Counted from the first letter of the stretch, positions 29,739 through 39,429 are shown. The stretch is 61,960 bases of DNA from Phycisphaerae bacterium (GCA_030448225.1 JAUJNJ010000040.1:1-61960), one strand, 5' to 3'. Translations and numbers: made by a program. Notes: generated from the sequence alone by a model not told the origin.

Positions 29739-31544
29739 GTGACGCCCGCCGTTGAACAACTCGTGCGCGAGACGATCGACCTGACCGGCGCCGAGCAGCC
29801 CGACCTGCTGGCCGAGGACGCGCCGGTCCTCTCCGACGACGCGCTGGCCGCCCCCCCGCCGGGCGGCGGCGGCGGGTTCTACCTCATCGGCATCATCGGC
29901 GGGAAGGACGTCGGCAAGAGCGCGCTCGTCAACGCGCTGGTCGGCCGGAACATCACCGCCATCACCTCCCACGGGCCGGGGACCGAGAGCGTCGTCGCCT
30001 ACGCGCACGCGTCGCAGGAGGCGGGGCTGCGCGCGCTGCTGGAGCGCGAGGTGCCGGGCAAGTACCGCATCGTCACGCACGACTCGCCGCACCTGCTGCG
30101 CCAGGTGCTGCTCGATCTGCCGGACATCGACAGCCACTGGGAAACGCACCTGGAGGTGACGCGCACGATGCTGCGACACATGCTCTTCCCCGTCTGGGTG
30201 CAGAGCATCGAGAAGTACGCCGACCGCCAGCCGCAGGACATGCTCCGCCGGGTCGCGCAGGGCAACGCCGCGGCGAACTTCGTGTTCTGCCTCAACAAGG
30301 TGGACCAGTTGGACGGGGGAGAGGGGTCAAGAGTCAAGGGTCAAGAGTCAGGAGGGGATGGGGCCGCGTCCTCATCAGAGGCTCGCGAGATCGCGGAGGA
30401 CTTTGGCGCGCGGATCGGCAAGACGCTCGGGCTGCCGGGGCCCGCGCGGGTGTTCATGATCAGCGCGCTGCGGGCGGACCGGTACGACCTGCCGAAGGTG
30501 CGGGAACTGCTGTCGCGGCAGAAGTCGGACGAGGTCGTGCGGCAGTCCAAGGCGCTGGCGGTCCGGCGGCAGGACCAGTCGCTGCTGACGTGGCTCGACG
30601 GCCAGCGCCTCGGCGAGCGCGCCGGCCGGCTCGCGCGGTTGCAGGAGGAGGCCGAGGAACTCGTCGCCACGCGCGTCGGCGAGCCGCTGCTGGAGGGGGC
30701 GATCCCGCGCCTGCTCGACGACCCGGCCAACCGCCTCGCGACCGGCGACGAGATCCTCCGCCGGCGCGTCGCCCGCTGGCCGCTGGTGAACCTCGTGCAC
30801 ACGCTGCTCGCGCCGCTGCTGGCGGTCTGGCGGAGCAACGTCGGCCCCGCCGGGCGGACGGGGTTGCGCGGGTCGGACGCGCTCGTCGACGCCTACCTCG
30901 AAGGCGACGGCCGGCCGCTGTCGGGGCGCATCCAGTCCGCGTTCGCGCAACTGCGCCAGGCCCACCCCGCCGCCGCCGAGTTGTACCGGAACAACCACCT
31001 GTGGGAGGACATGCCCGCCGAGGCCGCCGCCGCCGAGTTGCGGCGGACGCTCGCCGCGACCGTCGATCGCCAGCGGGCCGCCGCCCGCGACGCGCTCGCC
31101 GGCCGCGGCGGCGTGATCGCCCCGCTGTTCCGCTGGCTGCTCACGATCGGCGCGCTGCTCTGGTTCCCGATCGTGCAGCCGATCCTGTCCGGCTTCCTCA
31201 ACGACGCGACGCTGGAAGTGAACTGGTTCGCGCCCGACTGGCGCCGCCTGCTCGGGCTGCTCGTGTCGGTGCTGAGCGGCGAGGCGCTGCTGAAAAACGC
31301 CACGTTCCTCATCATCTGGTTCACCGTGATCTGGCTCGCCCTGCGCTGGGGTACGCAGCGCCGCCTCAGCCGCCTGCTGGCCCGCTGGCGGTCGGCCGAC
31401 TACCCCGACCCCGCGCTGAACCTCACCACCCAAACCCTCCAGTGGCTGCGCGACCTCGTCGCCCCGATCGCCCAGAGCCGCGAGCGCACGCAATCCCTCG
31501 CCGAACGGGCCGACGTATTACGCAAATCCGGCACGGCGGCTTAG
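29739..31544 (+). CDS. Membrane-associated dynamin-like GTPase, second of a pair
   Basis: A 601-residue GTPase. G1 is GGKDVGKS (54-61), a G3-like LPDID lies near residue 127 and G4 is NKVD (186-189). Two hydrophobic segments lie near the C-terminus (LLTIGALLWFPIVQPILSG; NATFLIIWFTVIWLAL). Four residues after the NKVD motif there is an in-frame low-complexity insert (GSRVKGQES) written by a 7-base GTCAAGA array; it should sit in the loop after G4. Tandem GTPases of similar length are typical of heteromeric bacterial dynamin pairs, so this protein and its neighbour probably work together. Frame intact. Confidence 0.75.
   Translation: MTPAVEQLVRETIDLTGAEQPDLLAEDAPVLSDDALAAPPPGGGGGFYLIGIIGGKDVGKSALVNALVGRNITAITSHGPGTESVVAYAHASQEAGLRALLEREVPGKYRIVTHDSPHLLRQVLLDLPDIDSHWETHLEVTRTMLRHMLFPVWVQSIEKYADRQPQDMLRRVAQGNAAANFVFCLNKVDQLDGGEGSRVKGQESGGDGAASSSEAREIAEDFGARIGKTLGLPGPARVFMISALRADRYDLPKVRELLSRQKSDEVVRQSKALAVRRQDQSLLTWLDGQRLGERAGRLARLQEEAEELVATRVGEPLLEGAIPRLLDDPANRLATGDEILRRRVARWPLVNLVHTLLAPLLAVWRSNVGPAGRTGLRGSDALVDAYLEGDGRPLSGRIQSAFAQLRQAHPAAAELYRNNHLWEDMPAEAAAAELRRTLAATVDRQRAAARDALAGRGGVIAPLFRWLLTIGALLWFPIVQPILSGFLNDATLEVNWFAPDWRRLLGLLVSVLSGEALLKNATFLIIWFTVIWLALRWGTQRRLSRLLARWRSADYPDPALNLTTQTLQWLRDLVAPIAQSRERTQSLAERADVLRKSGTAA
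30321..30357. repeat. GTCAAGA 7-mer array inside the second GTPase gene
   Basis: GTCAAGA GTCAAGG GTCAAGA GTCA in perfect register, flanked by GGGGAGAGG and GGAGGGG. Only one arm is present. It reads through in frame without a stop. Confidence 0.85.
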
Positions 31545-31837
31545 GAATCCTGCTTCGGGATGAAATTGAACCACGGAGACACGGAGACACGGAGGTAGGA
31601 AGAGAAAACGAAGATGGAGGATGGGAGATCGAGGATGGACGAAAAGGCCAGAGTGGCCACGCGCGCCGTTCGTCTTCCTCCGTCTTCCATCTGGCCATCT
31701 TTCCTCCGCGTCTTTTCCGCCTCCCTCCGTGTCTCCGTGTCTCCGTGGTTCAATTATCCGCCGCGCAACGCTCCCCCGGGCGATTGGACGGCTCTCCCCC
31801 ACTCGCATAACTTAAAGGTTTCGGAGGTCTCCCGGAC
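31545..31837. repeat. Inverted-arm repeat, CACGGAGA 8-mer hairpin, upstream of ilvD
   Basis: Left arm TTGAACCACGGAGACACGGA... at 31567-31594 and right arm ...CCGTGTCTCCGTGGTTCAA at 31727-31755 enclose inverted sub-arms (GGAAGAGAAAACGAAGATGG... / CGTCTTCCTCCGTCTTCCATC). The whole can fold into one long hairpin. The stretch after it (31757-31837) includes the ilvD ribosome binding site GGAGG. Confidence 0.85.
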
Positions 31838-33526
31838 ATGCAATCCACCGTCGGTCTGAACCGTTTCTCCTCGCGCATCACCCAGCCGGCCAGCCAGGGG
31901 CGTCGCAGGCCATGCTGATGGCCACCGGGCTGTCGCCGGCCGACCTCGACAAGCCGCAGGTCGGGATCGCCAGCGTGTGGTACGAGGGCAACCCGTGCAA
32001 CATGCACCTCAACGGCCTGGCCGACCGCGTGAAGGAGGGCGTGACGGCCGCCAGGTCGGTCGGCATGCGGTTCAACACGATCGGCGTGAGCGACGGCATC
32101 TCGATGGGCACCAGCGGCATGAGCTACTCGCTCCAGTCGCGCGACCTCATCGCCGACTCGATCGAGACGCTCGTCGGCGCCCAGTGGTACGACGGCCTGG
32201 TCACCATCCCCGGCTGCGACAAGAACATGCCCGGCTGCGTGATGGCGATGGCCCGCCTCAACCGCCCGTCGCTCATGGTCTACGGCGGATCGATCCGCGC
32301 CGGCTGTGCCACCATCCGCGGCACCGAGGAGAAGCTCGACGTCATCTCCGCCTTCCAGACCTACGGCCAGAAACTCGCCGGCACGATCACGGAAGACGAG
32401 CGCGTCACGATCCTCCGCAAGGCCTGCCCCGCGCGGCGCGTGCGGCGGGATGTACACCGCCAACACGATGTCGTCGTTCATCGCAGCTCGGGCTCTCGCT
32501 CCCCTACTCCGCCTCCGCCCCGACTCGCCGGAAAAGGCTCGACGAGTGCGTCCGCGCCCGGCGCGCCGTGCAGCGGCTGCTGGAGCTCGACCTCAAGCCG
32601 CGCGCGCATCGTCACCCGCCAGAGCTTCGTCAACGCGATGCGGATCACGATCGTGCTCGGCGGGTCGACCAACGCCGTGCTGCACTCGATCGCGATGGCC
32701 CGCGCGTTCGGCCTCGACCTCACGATCGACGACTGGCAAGCGCGTCAGCGACGAGACGCCGCTGCTGGCCGACTTCAAGCCGAGCGGCAAGTACGTGATG
32801 GAAGATTTGCACAACTTCGGCGGCACGCCCGGCGTGATCCGGATGATGATCGACGCCGGGATGATCGACGGCTCGCAGATGACCGTCACGGGCAAGCCGC
32901 TTGCCGAGAACGTCAGCGAGCTACCGCCGCTCACGAAGGGCCAGCCGATCGTCCACGCGGCTCGACAATCCGATCAAGAAGGACGGCCACATCCGCATCC
33001 TCCGCGGCTCGCTCGCCGACGGGGCGCGTGGCGAAGATCACCGGCAAGGAAGGCACGAAGTTCACCGGCCCGGCCCGCGTCTTCGACGCCGAGGAGGACA
33101 TGCTTCGCGGGCTGGAGGAGAAGCGCATCAACAAGGGGGACGTCGTCGTCATTCGCTACGAGGGCCCCAAGGGCGGCCCCGGCATGCCCGAGATGCTGAC
33201 GCCCACCAGCCGCTGGCCGGCGGCCGGGATGCTGAACGACGTCGCGCTCATCACCGACGGGCAGCTCAGCGGCGGGTCGCACGGGTTCATCATCGGCCAC
33301 GTTACGCCCGAGGCCTTCGACGGCGGCCCGATCGCCCTCGTCCGCGACGGCGACGGTCACGATCGACGCCGTGAAAAACCGAATCGACGTGTCGGTCGAC
33401 GCCCCGGAGTTGGGGCGCCGCCGGCAGTCGTGGAAGCAACCCGCCCTGAAGGCGACCCGCGGCACGCTCCACAAGTACATCAAGAACGTGAAGAGCGCGT
33501 CCGAGGGGTGCGTGACGGACGAGTGA
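31838..33526 (+). CDS. ilvD: Dihydroxy-acid dehydratase, frameshifted
   Basis: Catalyses the dehydration of 2,3-dihydroxy-3-methylbutanoate and its homologue, the third step of branched-chain amino acid synthesis, in the cytoplasm with an Fe-S cluster. The cluster cysteines are visible in [21 protein letters not shown] and [14 protein letters not shown]. Other family blocks are [37 protein letters not shown] and [14 protein letters not shown]. The start [12 protein letters not shown] follows GGAGG at 31823. About seven one-base shifts occur, near 31.90, 32.43, 32.49, 32.53, 32.74, 32.96, 33.03 and 33.35 kb. Since the enzyme is needed for growth without amino acids, sequence error is the simplest explanation. 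Confidence 0.9.
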
Positions 33527-33963
33527 CGTAAGAGCGATTGAACCGCGGAGGCGCGGAGGCCGGCTCGTTCCGCCGCGCGCCCGCGGCCCGCGTCATGATG
33601 AATGATCCCGCTGCGCGCCGCGCGGCAGCTTTCCGGCACTCGGAGAGCGGGTAGCGGTGAAGGTGTACCCCCGCGCGCGGATTCACCTCACGTGAACGAC
33701 GGGACACCGCGAAGCGCGCGGCATCGTCCGCCGTTTCGCAGCCGGCCCGAAGGCCCGGGAAGAAAGCACCTTCCACCCGCGCGCGGTGGTAGACCCGCCT
33801 GCCGGCGACCCCTGCATTCGAGGTTGGGGAACCATCCATCCCAGACGGCGGACACGCACCCTCACCCCTGCCCTCTCCGGCATACCGAGAGAATCGAGTA
33901 GTCCCGGTCGCGGGCTCCGCAGACAACCCTTGTTGAGAGACGACTGAGTCTCCTCACCAACGC
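33527..33963. other. Intergenic region with degenerate repeats
   Basis: It starts with a decayed 8-mer arm (TTGAACCGCGGAGGCGCGGA) right after the ilvD stop and holds a weak GTAC-type element at 33858-33900 (CCCTCACCCCTGCCCTCTCC without a good right arm). No gene is seen. The same 8-mer arm precedes ilvD, so the gene is flanked by related repeats. Confidence 0.6.
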
Positions 33964-35136
33964 TCACGCCCCCGCGACCACATCGCCGTGCCCGCGGCGT
34001 CGACGCCGCCGCAGCGCCAGCGCCCCCGCCGCGCACAGCAGGCCCGCCGCGGACGGCTCGGGCACGCTGATGGCGGCGTCGAAGCCGTTGAAGCTCGACG
34101 AGGTCGCGGTCTGGTAGTAGTCGAGCGACGAGTTGTCCGCCAGCGTCAGCGCGTCGACGGCGGCGGCGGGGATGACGTCGAGGATCGGGCCCGACCCGCC
34201 GGCGTTGAACTGGCTGATCAGGAGGTCGCCGTTGGCGTTGAACGCGATCTCGCGGGCGGTGTTGAGCGACGTGCTGAGGTCGACTTCGTTGAGCGTCGCG
34301 AATCCGTTCGACGGGTCGAGGACGAACAGCGTGTTGCTCGTCACGCCGCCGGAGAAGCGGCCGGCGATCGCGAAGACGTAGGGGGAGAGCGCGGCGTTGA
34401 ACTCCGCGTCGGTGGCGGCGGTGCCGGCGCCGGGGATCGCCAGCGTGCGGGCGACCGTGGCGGTCGGGGCGGTCGTCGTGCTGCCGGTGTTGGCGACGAC
34501 GACGTCGCCGTTGCTGCCGAGCGCCACCGCCCGCGCGTCGTCGAGGAACGCCGGCCCCTGCGTGGCGCCGACCGTGAGGGCCTCGCCGGTCTCGCGGCCG
34601 CCCACGAGCGCGGCGCCGGTGCCGTCGCCGTTGCCGGGCGTGTAGTCGAACACGATGAAGCGGCCGGTGTCGCGCCCCACCGTCACCACCTCGTTGTTCG
34701 ACGGGTTGACGGCCAGGCCGGTGAGGCGGCTGAGCGTCGTGCCGGTCTCGCCGCCGGTCGTGCCGATCGTCTGGAACGTGCCGTTCTCGGTGTCGGTGGC
34801 GAAGTTGTAGATCGTGCCGCCCGCGCCGGACGTGCCGAAGTTCACGCCGAGCAGGTTGCCCCGCGCGTTGTGGGTGAGCCCGTTGAGGTTGTCGAACTCG
34901 ATCGACTGCACGAACGGCTGCGCGTACGCGTCCGGCACGGCGGTGCCGGCCGTCGGGCCGGTCCGCCGGACGACCTCGACCGACGTCGCCGGGTCGTTGG
35001 TGCTAAGGCCGATGACCGCGTCGTTTGGCTGGAGCGGCGCCGCCGCCGCCGACCGCGGCCACGCCGCCACCGAGACGAGCGACCCCGCAACGATCCCCGC
35101 CGACGCCCAAACTCGTCGCACACGTACAGCCTTCAT
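33964..35136 (-). CDS. Exported PEP-CTERM protein
   Basis: A secreted protein of about 390 residues with a signal peptide (VWASAGIVAGSLVSVAAWP...AAAA) and a C-terminal PEP-CTERM sorting tail (VPEPSAAGLLCAAGALALRR plus an Arg cluster), the target of exosortase. The body repeats short beta segments such as VNPSNNEVVTVGRDTGRFIV and ARAVALGSNGDVVVANTG, suggesting a propeller or DUF4394-like fold. PEP-CTERM proteins usually go with exopolysaccharide production, consistent with the locus at 0-9 kb. Of two close ATGs, the second (35136) is eight bases from GGGAG and is preferred. No exosortase gene is seen. Confidence 0.83.
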   Translation of the reverse strand: MKAVRVRRVWASAGIVAGSLVSVAAWPRSAAAAPLQPNDAVIGLSTNDPATSVEVVRRTGPTAGTAVPDAYAQPFVQSIEFDNLNGLTHNARGNLLGVNFGTSGAGGTIYNFATDTENGTFQTIGTTGGETGTTLSRLTGLAVNPSNNEVVTVGRDTGRFIVFDYTPGNGDGTGAALVGGRETGEALTVGATQGPAFLDDARAVALGSNGDVVVANTGSTTTAPTATVARTLAIPGAGTAATDAEFNAALSPYVFAIAGRFSGGVTSNTLFVLDPSNGFATLNEVDLSTSLNTAREIAFNANGDLLISQFNAGGSGPILDVIPAAAVDALTLADNSSLDYYQTATSSSFNGFDAAISVPEPSAAGLLCAAGALALRRRRRRGHGDVVAGA

Positions 35137-35504
35137 TCGCATTTCTCCCGCCCGACATCGGGCAATCCGTTACTTCGCGCACTGGCCTCCGCGGCGCAGT
35201 CTATGCGTGCGGTGCCCGCGCCCTTCGGCGTGCGGGATGAGCGTTCGGCTAACGTTTGATGAACCGAGGAGGCTCGACACGTCTCGACGGCACCGGCGTG
35301 GGCGTGTCTACCGCCTCAGTAGCGGCAGCCGCCGCACGCGCGCCGGGGCAGAGCGCAGCACCGCCCCGGATCCGGCCAGCGACTCCCGCTATACATAAGG
35401 TTGCACCGGCGCGAAGGGCGTGACTGATCGCGGCGGGTGGACGAGTCGGGACGGGCGCACACGAGCAGGACTCGTTAGACGCAACCCCCGCCGCGTCGCC
35501 GCGG
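35137..35504. other. Intergenic region, no gene seen
   Basis: It lies between the PEP-CTERM gene and the 3' end of crtI. It should carry the PEP-CTERM promoter (right of 35137). No repeats of the window's main families are present. Confidence 0.4.
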
Positions 35505-37169
35505 TTAGTCTTTCTTCACCACCGGCGGCAGGACGTGTTCCAGCACCTTCGCCGAGCAGAGCACGCCCGGCATGCCGGCGCCGGGGTGGGTGCCCGCCCC
35601 GACGAAGTAGAGGCCCTCGATGTCCTCGCTCTTGTTATGGAAGCGGAAGTAGGCCGACTGGTCGAACGTCGGCTGGATGCTGAAGCCGGTGCCGTGCATC
35701 GTGTTGAGGTTGTCGCGGAAGTGCTCGGGGGTGACGTAGAAGTCTTCCGTGATGCACGCGCGCAGGCCGGGCAGGTGCGTGCGCTCGAGGTAGTCGACGA
35801 CGACGTCGCGGTACCGCGGGCCGAGCGTCTTCCAGTCCTGGCCGCCCTGGAGGTTGGGGACGGGGACGAGCACGTAAAAGCTGTCGCACCCCGGCGGCGC
35901 CATCGACGGGTCGGTGGCCGTCGGGCGGTGGAGGTAGACCGACAGGTCGCTCATCTCCAGCGTCTTTTGGTCGAACATCTCCTTCAGAAGCTGTTCGTAC
36001 TTCTCGCCGAGCAGGATCGTATGGTGGGCGACGTCGGGGTACTGCCGCGTCGTGCCGAAGTAGAGGACGAACAGGCCCATCGAGTACTTCAGCTTCTTCA
36101 GCTTCTTCACAGTCCATCGGTCGGGGTAGAGCGGCACGTCGGCGTCATCGATGATTCGGTTTGCGTAAACAGACGGTGCGTCCTCATTCGTAACGACCAC
36201 TTCCGCGTCGACCCGCACCTCGGGTGCCAAGTAGACGCCGCTGACGTGTTTCGGCACGTACGTACCCGTCCACCTCGACCGCTTAGACGTGACCGAGATC
36301 AGCTCCACCTCCTCCCCCAGCCGGATCTCGATCCCCTCCTCCTCCATCAGTCGCCGCAGCCCGTCCACGATCGCGCCCGTCCCGCCCATCGCAAAGTGGA
36401 CGCCCCACTCGCGCTCGAGGTAGTGGATGAGCGAGTAGATGCTGGTCGTGTTGAACGGGTTGCCGCCGACGAGCAGCGGCTGGAAGCTGAAAACCCGGCG
36501 GAGCTTCTCGTTCTTGATGTACTTGCCGGCCATCTGCCAGACGGTGCGCCAGTTGCCGAGCTTCAGCAGCGCCGGCGCGCAGCGGAGCATCGACGCCATC
36601 GTGTCGAACGGCTGGTCGCCGAGTTGCGTGAAGCCGACGTCGAAGATGCGCTTCGAGTGCTCGAGGAACCGCAGGTAGCCGTCGGCGTCGGCTGGCTCGA
36701 TCTTGCGGATCTCGGCCAGCGTCTGCTCGAGCGTGCCGCCGTAGTTGAACGTGGAGCCGTCGGCGAACCCGATGCGGTACCACGGGTAGACCGGCACGAA
36801 GTTGATGTAGTCCGCCCGCCGCTTGCCGAAGAGTTCGAACAGCTCGTCGAACAAAAAGTGCGCGGTGACGACGGTGGGTCCGGCGTCGAACGTGTAGCCG
36901 TTGCGGTGGTAGGCGTAGGCCCGGCCGCCGAGCTTGTCCTGCTTGTCGATGAGCGTGACGCGATAGCCGCGGGCGCGGAGGCGCAGCGCCGCGGCGATAC
37001 CGCCGAAGCCCGCGCCGATGACGATCGCGCGGGGGGCGTGCGGGTCGGTGGCCGCGGGCGACGAACGATCCGATGACGTGCCGCGCGGCGCCCCGGCGCG
37101 GCCGTCCACCGACGCCGCGCCCGGATCGGAAGCTGCTGCGGCGGCGGCGTTCAGTTCGAGTGATGTCAT
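35505..37169 (-). CDS. crtI: Phytoene desaturase (CrtI family)
   Basis: An FAD-dependent desaturase that introduces double bases' worth of conjugation (double bonds) into phytoene, the step that makes coloured carotenoids. Of 554 residues, the first 45 are a low-complexity Ala/Ser extension. The dinucleotide site is VIGAGFGGIAAALRL, followed by GGRAYAYHRNGYTFDAGPTV. The C-terminal FAD-binding signature is GLYFVGAGTHPGAGMPGVL. The segment GGNPFNTTSIYSLIHYLERE is typical of bacterial CrtI. The next gene upstream is a polyprenyl synthase, so the pair makes a carotenoid operon. Whether it performs desaturation only or acts on a C30 precursor cannot be told. Confidence 0.9.
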   Translation of the reverse strand: MTSLELNAAAAAASDPGAASVDGRAGAPRGTSSDRSSPAATDPHAPRAIVIGAGFGGIAAALRLRARGYRVTLIDKQDKLGGRAYAYHRNGYTFDAGPTVVTAHFLFDELFELFGKRRADYINFVPVYPWYRIGFADGSTFNYGGTLEQTLAEIRKIEPADADGYLRFLEHSKRIFDVGFTQLGDQPFDTMASMLRCAPALLKLGNWRTVWQMAGKYIKNEKLRRVFSFQPLLVGGNPFNTTSIYSLIHYLEREWGVHFAMGGTGAIVDGLRRLMEEEGIEIRLGEEVELISVTSKRSRWTGTYVPKHVSGVYLAPEVRVDAEVVVTNEDAPSVYANRIIDDADVPLYPDRWTVKKLKKLKYSMGLFVLYFGTTRQYPDVAHHTILLGEKYEQLLKEMFDQKTLEMSDLSVYLHRPTATDPSMAPPGCDSFYVLVPVPNLQGGQDWKTLGPRYRDVVVDYLERTHLPGLRACITEDFYVTPEHFRDNLNTMHGTGFSIQPTFDQSAYFRFHNKSEDIEGLYFVGAGTHPGAGMPGVLCSAKVLEHVLPPVVKKD

Positions 37170-37454
37170 CTCGGTCTACTCCGAACGATCCCGGCCCGCG
37201 ATCGGTTGCCACCGAACCGAGACCCTTCGGAGCCCCTCAGGGTTTACCCCGTTTAGCCGCCGCTCGCAGAGCGGCGCTCCAAAGGACCGAACGGCATCGA
37301 TCCGCACTACATTCTCTGACGACCGAACCGCGCGCTCTGCGAGCAGCGGCTAAACGGGTCCGGTGACGCGTCAGGCTTGAGTCGTTGGTGTTCTGCCGCG
37401 GCTCTCGAGTCGGACCGGACGAGAAAGGACATCCGCTGGAGACCTCCACCCGCG
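37170..37454. repeat. crtI upstream gap with a paired dyad element (37246-37359)
   Basis: TTTAGCCGCCGCTCGCAGAG... at 37246 and ...GCTCTGCGAGCAGCGGCTAA ending at 37355 are inverted copies around a 50-base centre, and each half is itself palindromic. A shorter relative lies at 40757-40826. No gene is seen in the gap. Confidence 0.75.
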
Positions 37455-38621
37455 TCACACCTGCCCGCCGGCGAAGGAGGCGAGGGCGTCGGGCGACACG
37501 AGCGCGTCGGGATCGAGGCGGCACGGTCCGCCGGCGTGGCGAAGTACGTCGCGCGCGAGCCCGCGAGCATCTTGCGCATCGATCCCCAGCGGCGCCCGGC
37601 AGCGGGGCGGCGGCGGCGGCGGCGGCGGCGGTCGAGCAGTTCGTCGATCAGGTCGGCCGTGTAGCCGCCGCGCCGCGGGCGTGGAGTTCGCGGCGGATCT
37701 CCTCGGCCATCTCCACCGCGTGGCCGTTCGCCGTCGCAGGGCGGCCAGCCGCGCGTCGAACCCGCGCCGCTCGGCGTCGCCCATCTCCGCCCGCGCCCGC
37801 AGCAGCGAGACGGTGCAGCTTGCCCTGCACGAGGTCGCACCCCGCGTGGGCCGGCTCGGCGAGGTCGAGCAGGTCGTTGTGGAGCTGGTACGCCTCGCCC
37901 AGCGCCCGGCGAACGCCGACACCGCCGCCCGCGCCTCGGGCGACGCGCCCGGCGACGATCGCGCCGCTGACCATCGGCCCCTCGAACGTGTAGGCGGCGG
38001 TCTTCCAGCGGTACTCGCGGAGCAGATCTGCTCGCCGACGGCGTCGATCGGCGTGCGAGCAGCAGATGTCGACCGCCTGCCCGTAGCCGGTCGTGCAGGC
38101 GATGCGGGAACAGCCGCAGCACGTCGCGGTGCGGCGTCTCGGCCGGCAGGTCGAGCTCGTGGAGCAGCCGCACCGACGCGACCGACAGCAGGTCGCCGGC
38201 GACGATCGCCAGGTTCCGCCCGAACGTCGGGCACCCGCCGTCGAGCTGCGCGACTGGCGGTGGAGGCTCGGCTGATCGCGCTGGCGGTCGGCGTCGATGA
38301 TGTCGTCGTGGCAGAGCAGGAACGCGTGGAACAGCTCCCACGCGCAAAGGCGAGGTCGGGGGCAGGAGTCAGCGTGCAGGAGTCAGGGGTCAGTGGGGAA
38401 CCTGCTACGTGACTCCTGACTCCCGGCTGCTGACCCGACGTACGTCCACAGGCACAGCTGCGGCCGCACGCTTTGCCGCCGGCGAGGACGAAGCGGGAAA
38501 TCGCCTCGGTGAGTGGCGTGAGGTCGGCCGCGCCGTCGGCGGCGAGGACGCGGCGGAGCAATCCCTCGAGGTGACGTTCGATGAGGCGGCGAGAATCGCC
38601 GTCGATTAGGTCAAGCAGCAC
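37455..38621 (-). CDS. Polyprenyl diphosphate synthase (GGPP/FPP type), frameshifted
   Basis: A head-to-tail prenyl synthase supplying the C15-C20 diphosphate for carotenoid synthesis. The visible pieces in order are SRFVLAGGK (substrate-binding Lys), a frame carrying DLAFA..., the first Asp-rich motif read as HDDIIDAD near 38300, GRNLAIVAGDLL (a family hallmark), GEAYQLHNDLLDL with the degenerate second Asp-rich motif, and DLVQGK. Many one-base shifts break it. An inverted-arm 7-mer array (38361-38436) is inserted between GGK and the first Asp-rich motif. The GTG at 38621 is the preferred start; an upstream GTG at 38729 would add residues without coding character. Confidence 0.72.
   Translation of the reverse strand: MLLDLIDGDSRRLIERHLEGLLRRVLAADGAADLTPLTEAISRFVLAGGKACGRSCACGRTSGQQPGVRSHVAGSPLTPDSCTLTPAPDLAFARGSCSTRSCSATTTSSTPTASAISRASTASRAARRRVPDVRAEPGDRRRRPAVGRVGAAAPRARPAGRDAAPRRAAAVPASPARPATGRRSTSAARTPIDAVGEQICSASTAGRPPPTRSRGRWSAARSSPGASPEARAAVSAFAGRWARRTSSTTTCSTSPSRPTRGATSCRASCTVSLLRARAEMGDAERRGFDARLAALRRRTATRWRWPRRSAANSTPAARRLHGRPDRRTARPPPPPPPPPRCRAPLGIDAQDARGLARDVLRHAGGPCRLDPDALVSPDALASFAGGQV
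38361..38436. repeat. GGAGTCA 7-mer inverted arms inside the polyprenyl synthase gene
   Basis: Left arm CAGGAGTCAGCGTGCAGGAG... (38363-38395) and right arm TGACTCCTGACTCCCGGCTG... (38410-38436) are inverted. It falls between the GGK block and the first Asp-rich motif. Confidence 0.8.
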
Positions 38622-38801
38622 CTCCGTTTTCCCGCCACGATAGTTGGCGCGTCGCGGAAGGCGGTCAAACAATCGCGGTTTTCCTCTCGTTTCAGAGAAT
38701 CGCGAAACAGGACACCCGCACGGATTCACGCGGCTCGGTCGCGGCGATCGGGCCGCGCGGGCGGGACGACGTGGGCCCTGCGGTTGCCGGCGCCGGGCAC
38801 G

Positions 38802-39429
38802 TCAGCACGGCTTCGGCAACCGGTGTGGGAACCGTGAAGGGGTGCCGGAGCAGCAGCGAAGACGGCCTCGCGGCTCGCGTCGCGCGCAGCTGGCAACGGC
38901 GTCACGGGGCGGGCGGCACGTCGTTGAACAGGCCGGGCGCGGGCCGGGGCGACTGCGGTCGGCGGCGACTGCGTGGTCCGCGGCGGCGGCGGACAGGGGC
39001 GGCGTCGGCCGTCGCGCGCCGAGGTGCGCGTGCGCCGCGCGCCTGCCGCGCGGCCGGCGAACGTCACCTGCTTCAGCAGCGGCCTCGTAGGGCAGGTAGA
39101 CGTAGCCGACGTGCTCGTGGCTCAGCACGACCTCGGCCGCCCGCGTCTCGGCCAGGAAGAGAGCGGCCGTCTTGCACCAGCCCCTTCTTGCGGTCGCGGA
39201 AGTAGTAGACGAGCTCGTGGCGGAAGCCGTCGGCGACGGCGGCGTCGGCGATGCCCGTCTCCTCGCGCTCGCGGACGGCCGCGCCCAGGTCGTCCTCGCC
39301 CGCCTCGACGTGGCCCTTGGGGTAGTCGAAGTGCCGCCCGTAATCGAGCAGCAGGTACTCGACCTCCGCGCCCGCCGCGGCCGGGCGGCGGTACAGGACG
39401 AAGCCGGCGGAGCGCTCGCTGCGGGCCAT
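38802..39429 (-). CDS. Nudix hydrolase (diadenosine tetraphosphatase-like), frameshifted
   Basis: A Nudix-fold pyrophosphatase like bacterial Ap4A hydrolases, which clear dinucleoside polyphosphates. The start MARSERSAGFVLYRR is followed by VEYLLLDYGRHFDYPKGHVE and a Nudix box GHVEAGEDDLGAAVREREET. The box is one residue short between RE and EE compared with the GX5EX7REUXEEXGU consensus. Shifts occur near 39175 and 39080, after which FLAETRAAEVVLSHEHVGYV, YLPYEAA, VTFAG and AHAHLGA complete the domain in different frames. The 3' end is uncertain: the domain should finish near 39000 and the stop given is the first in the last good frame. Confidence 0.65.
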
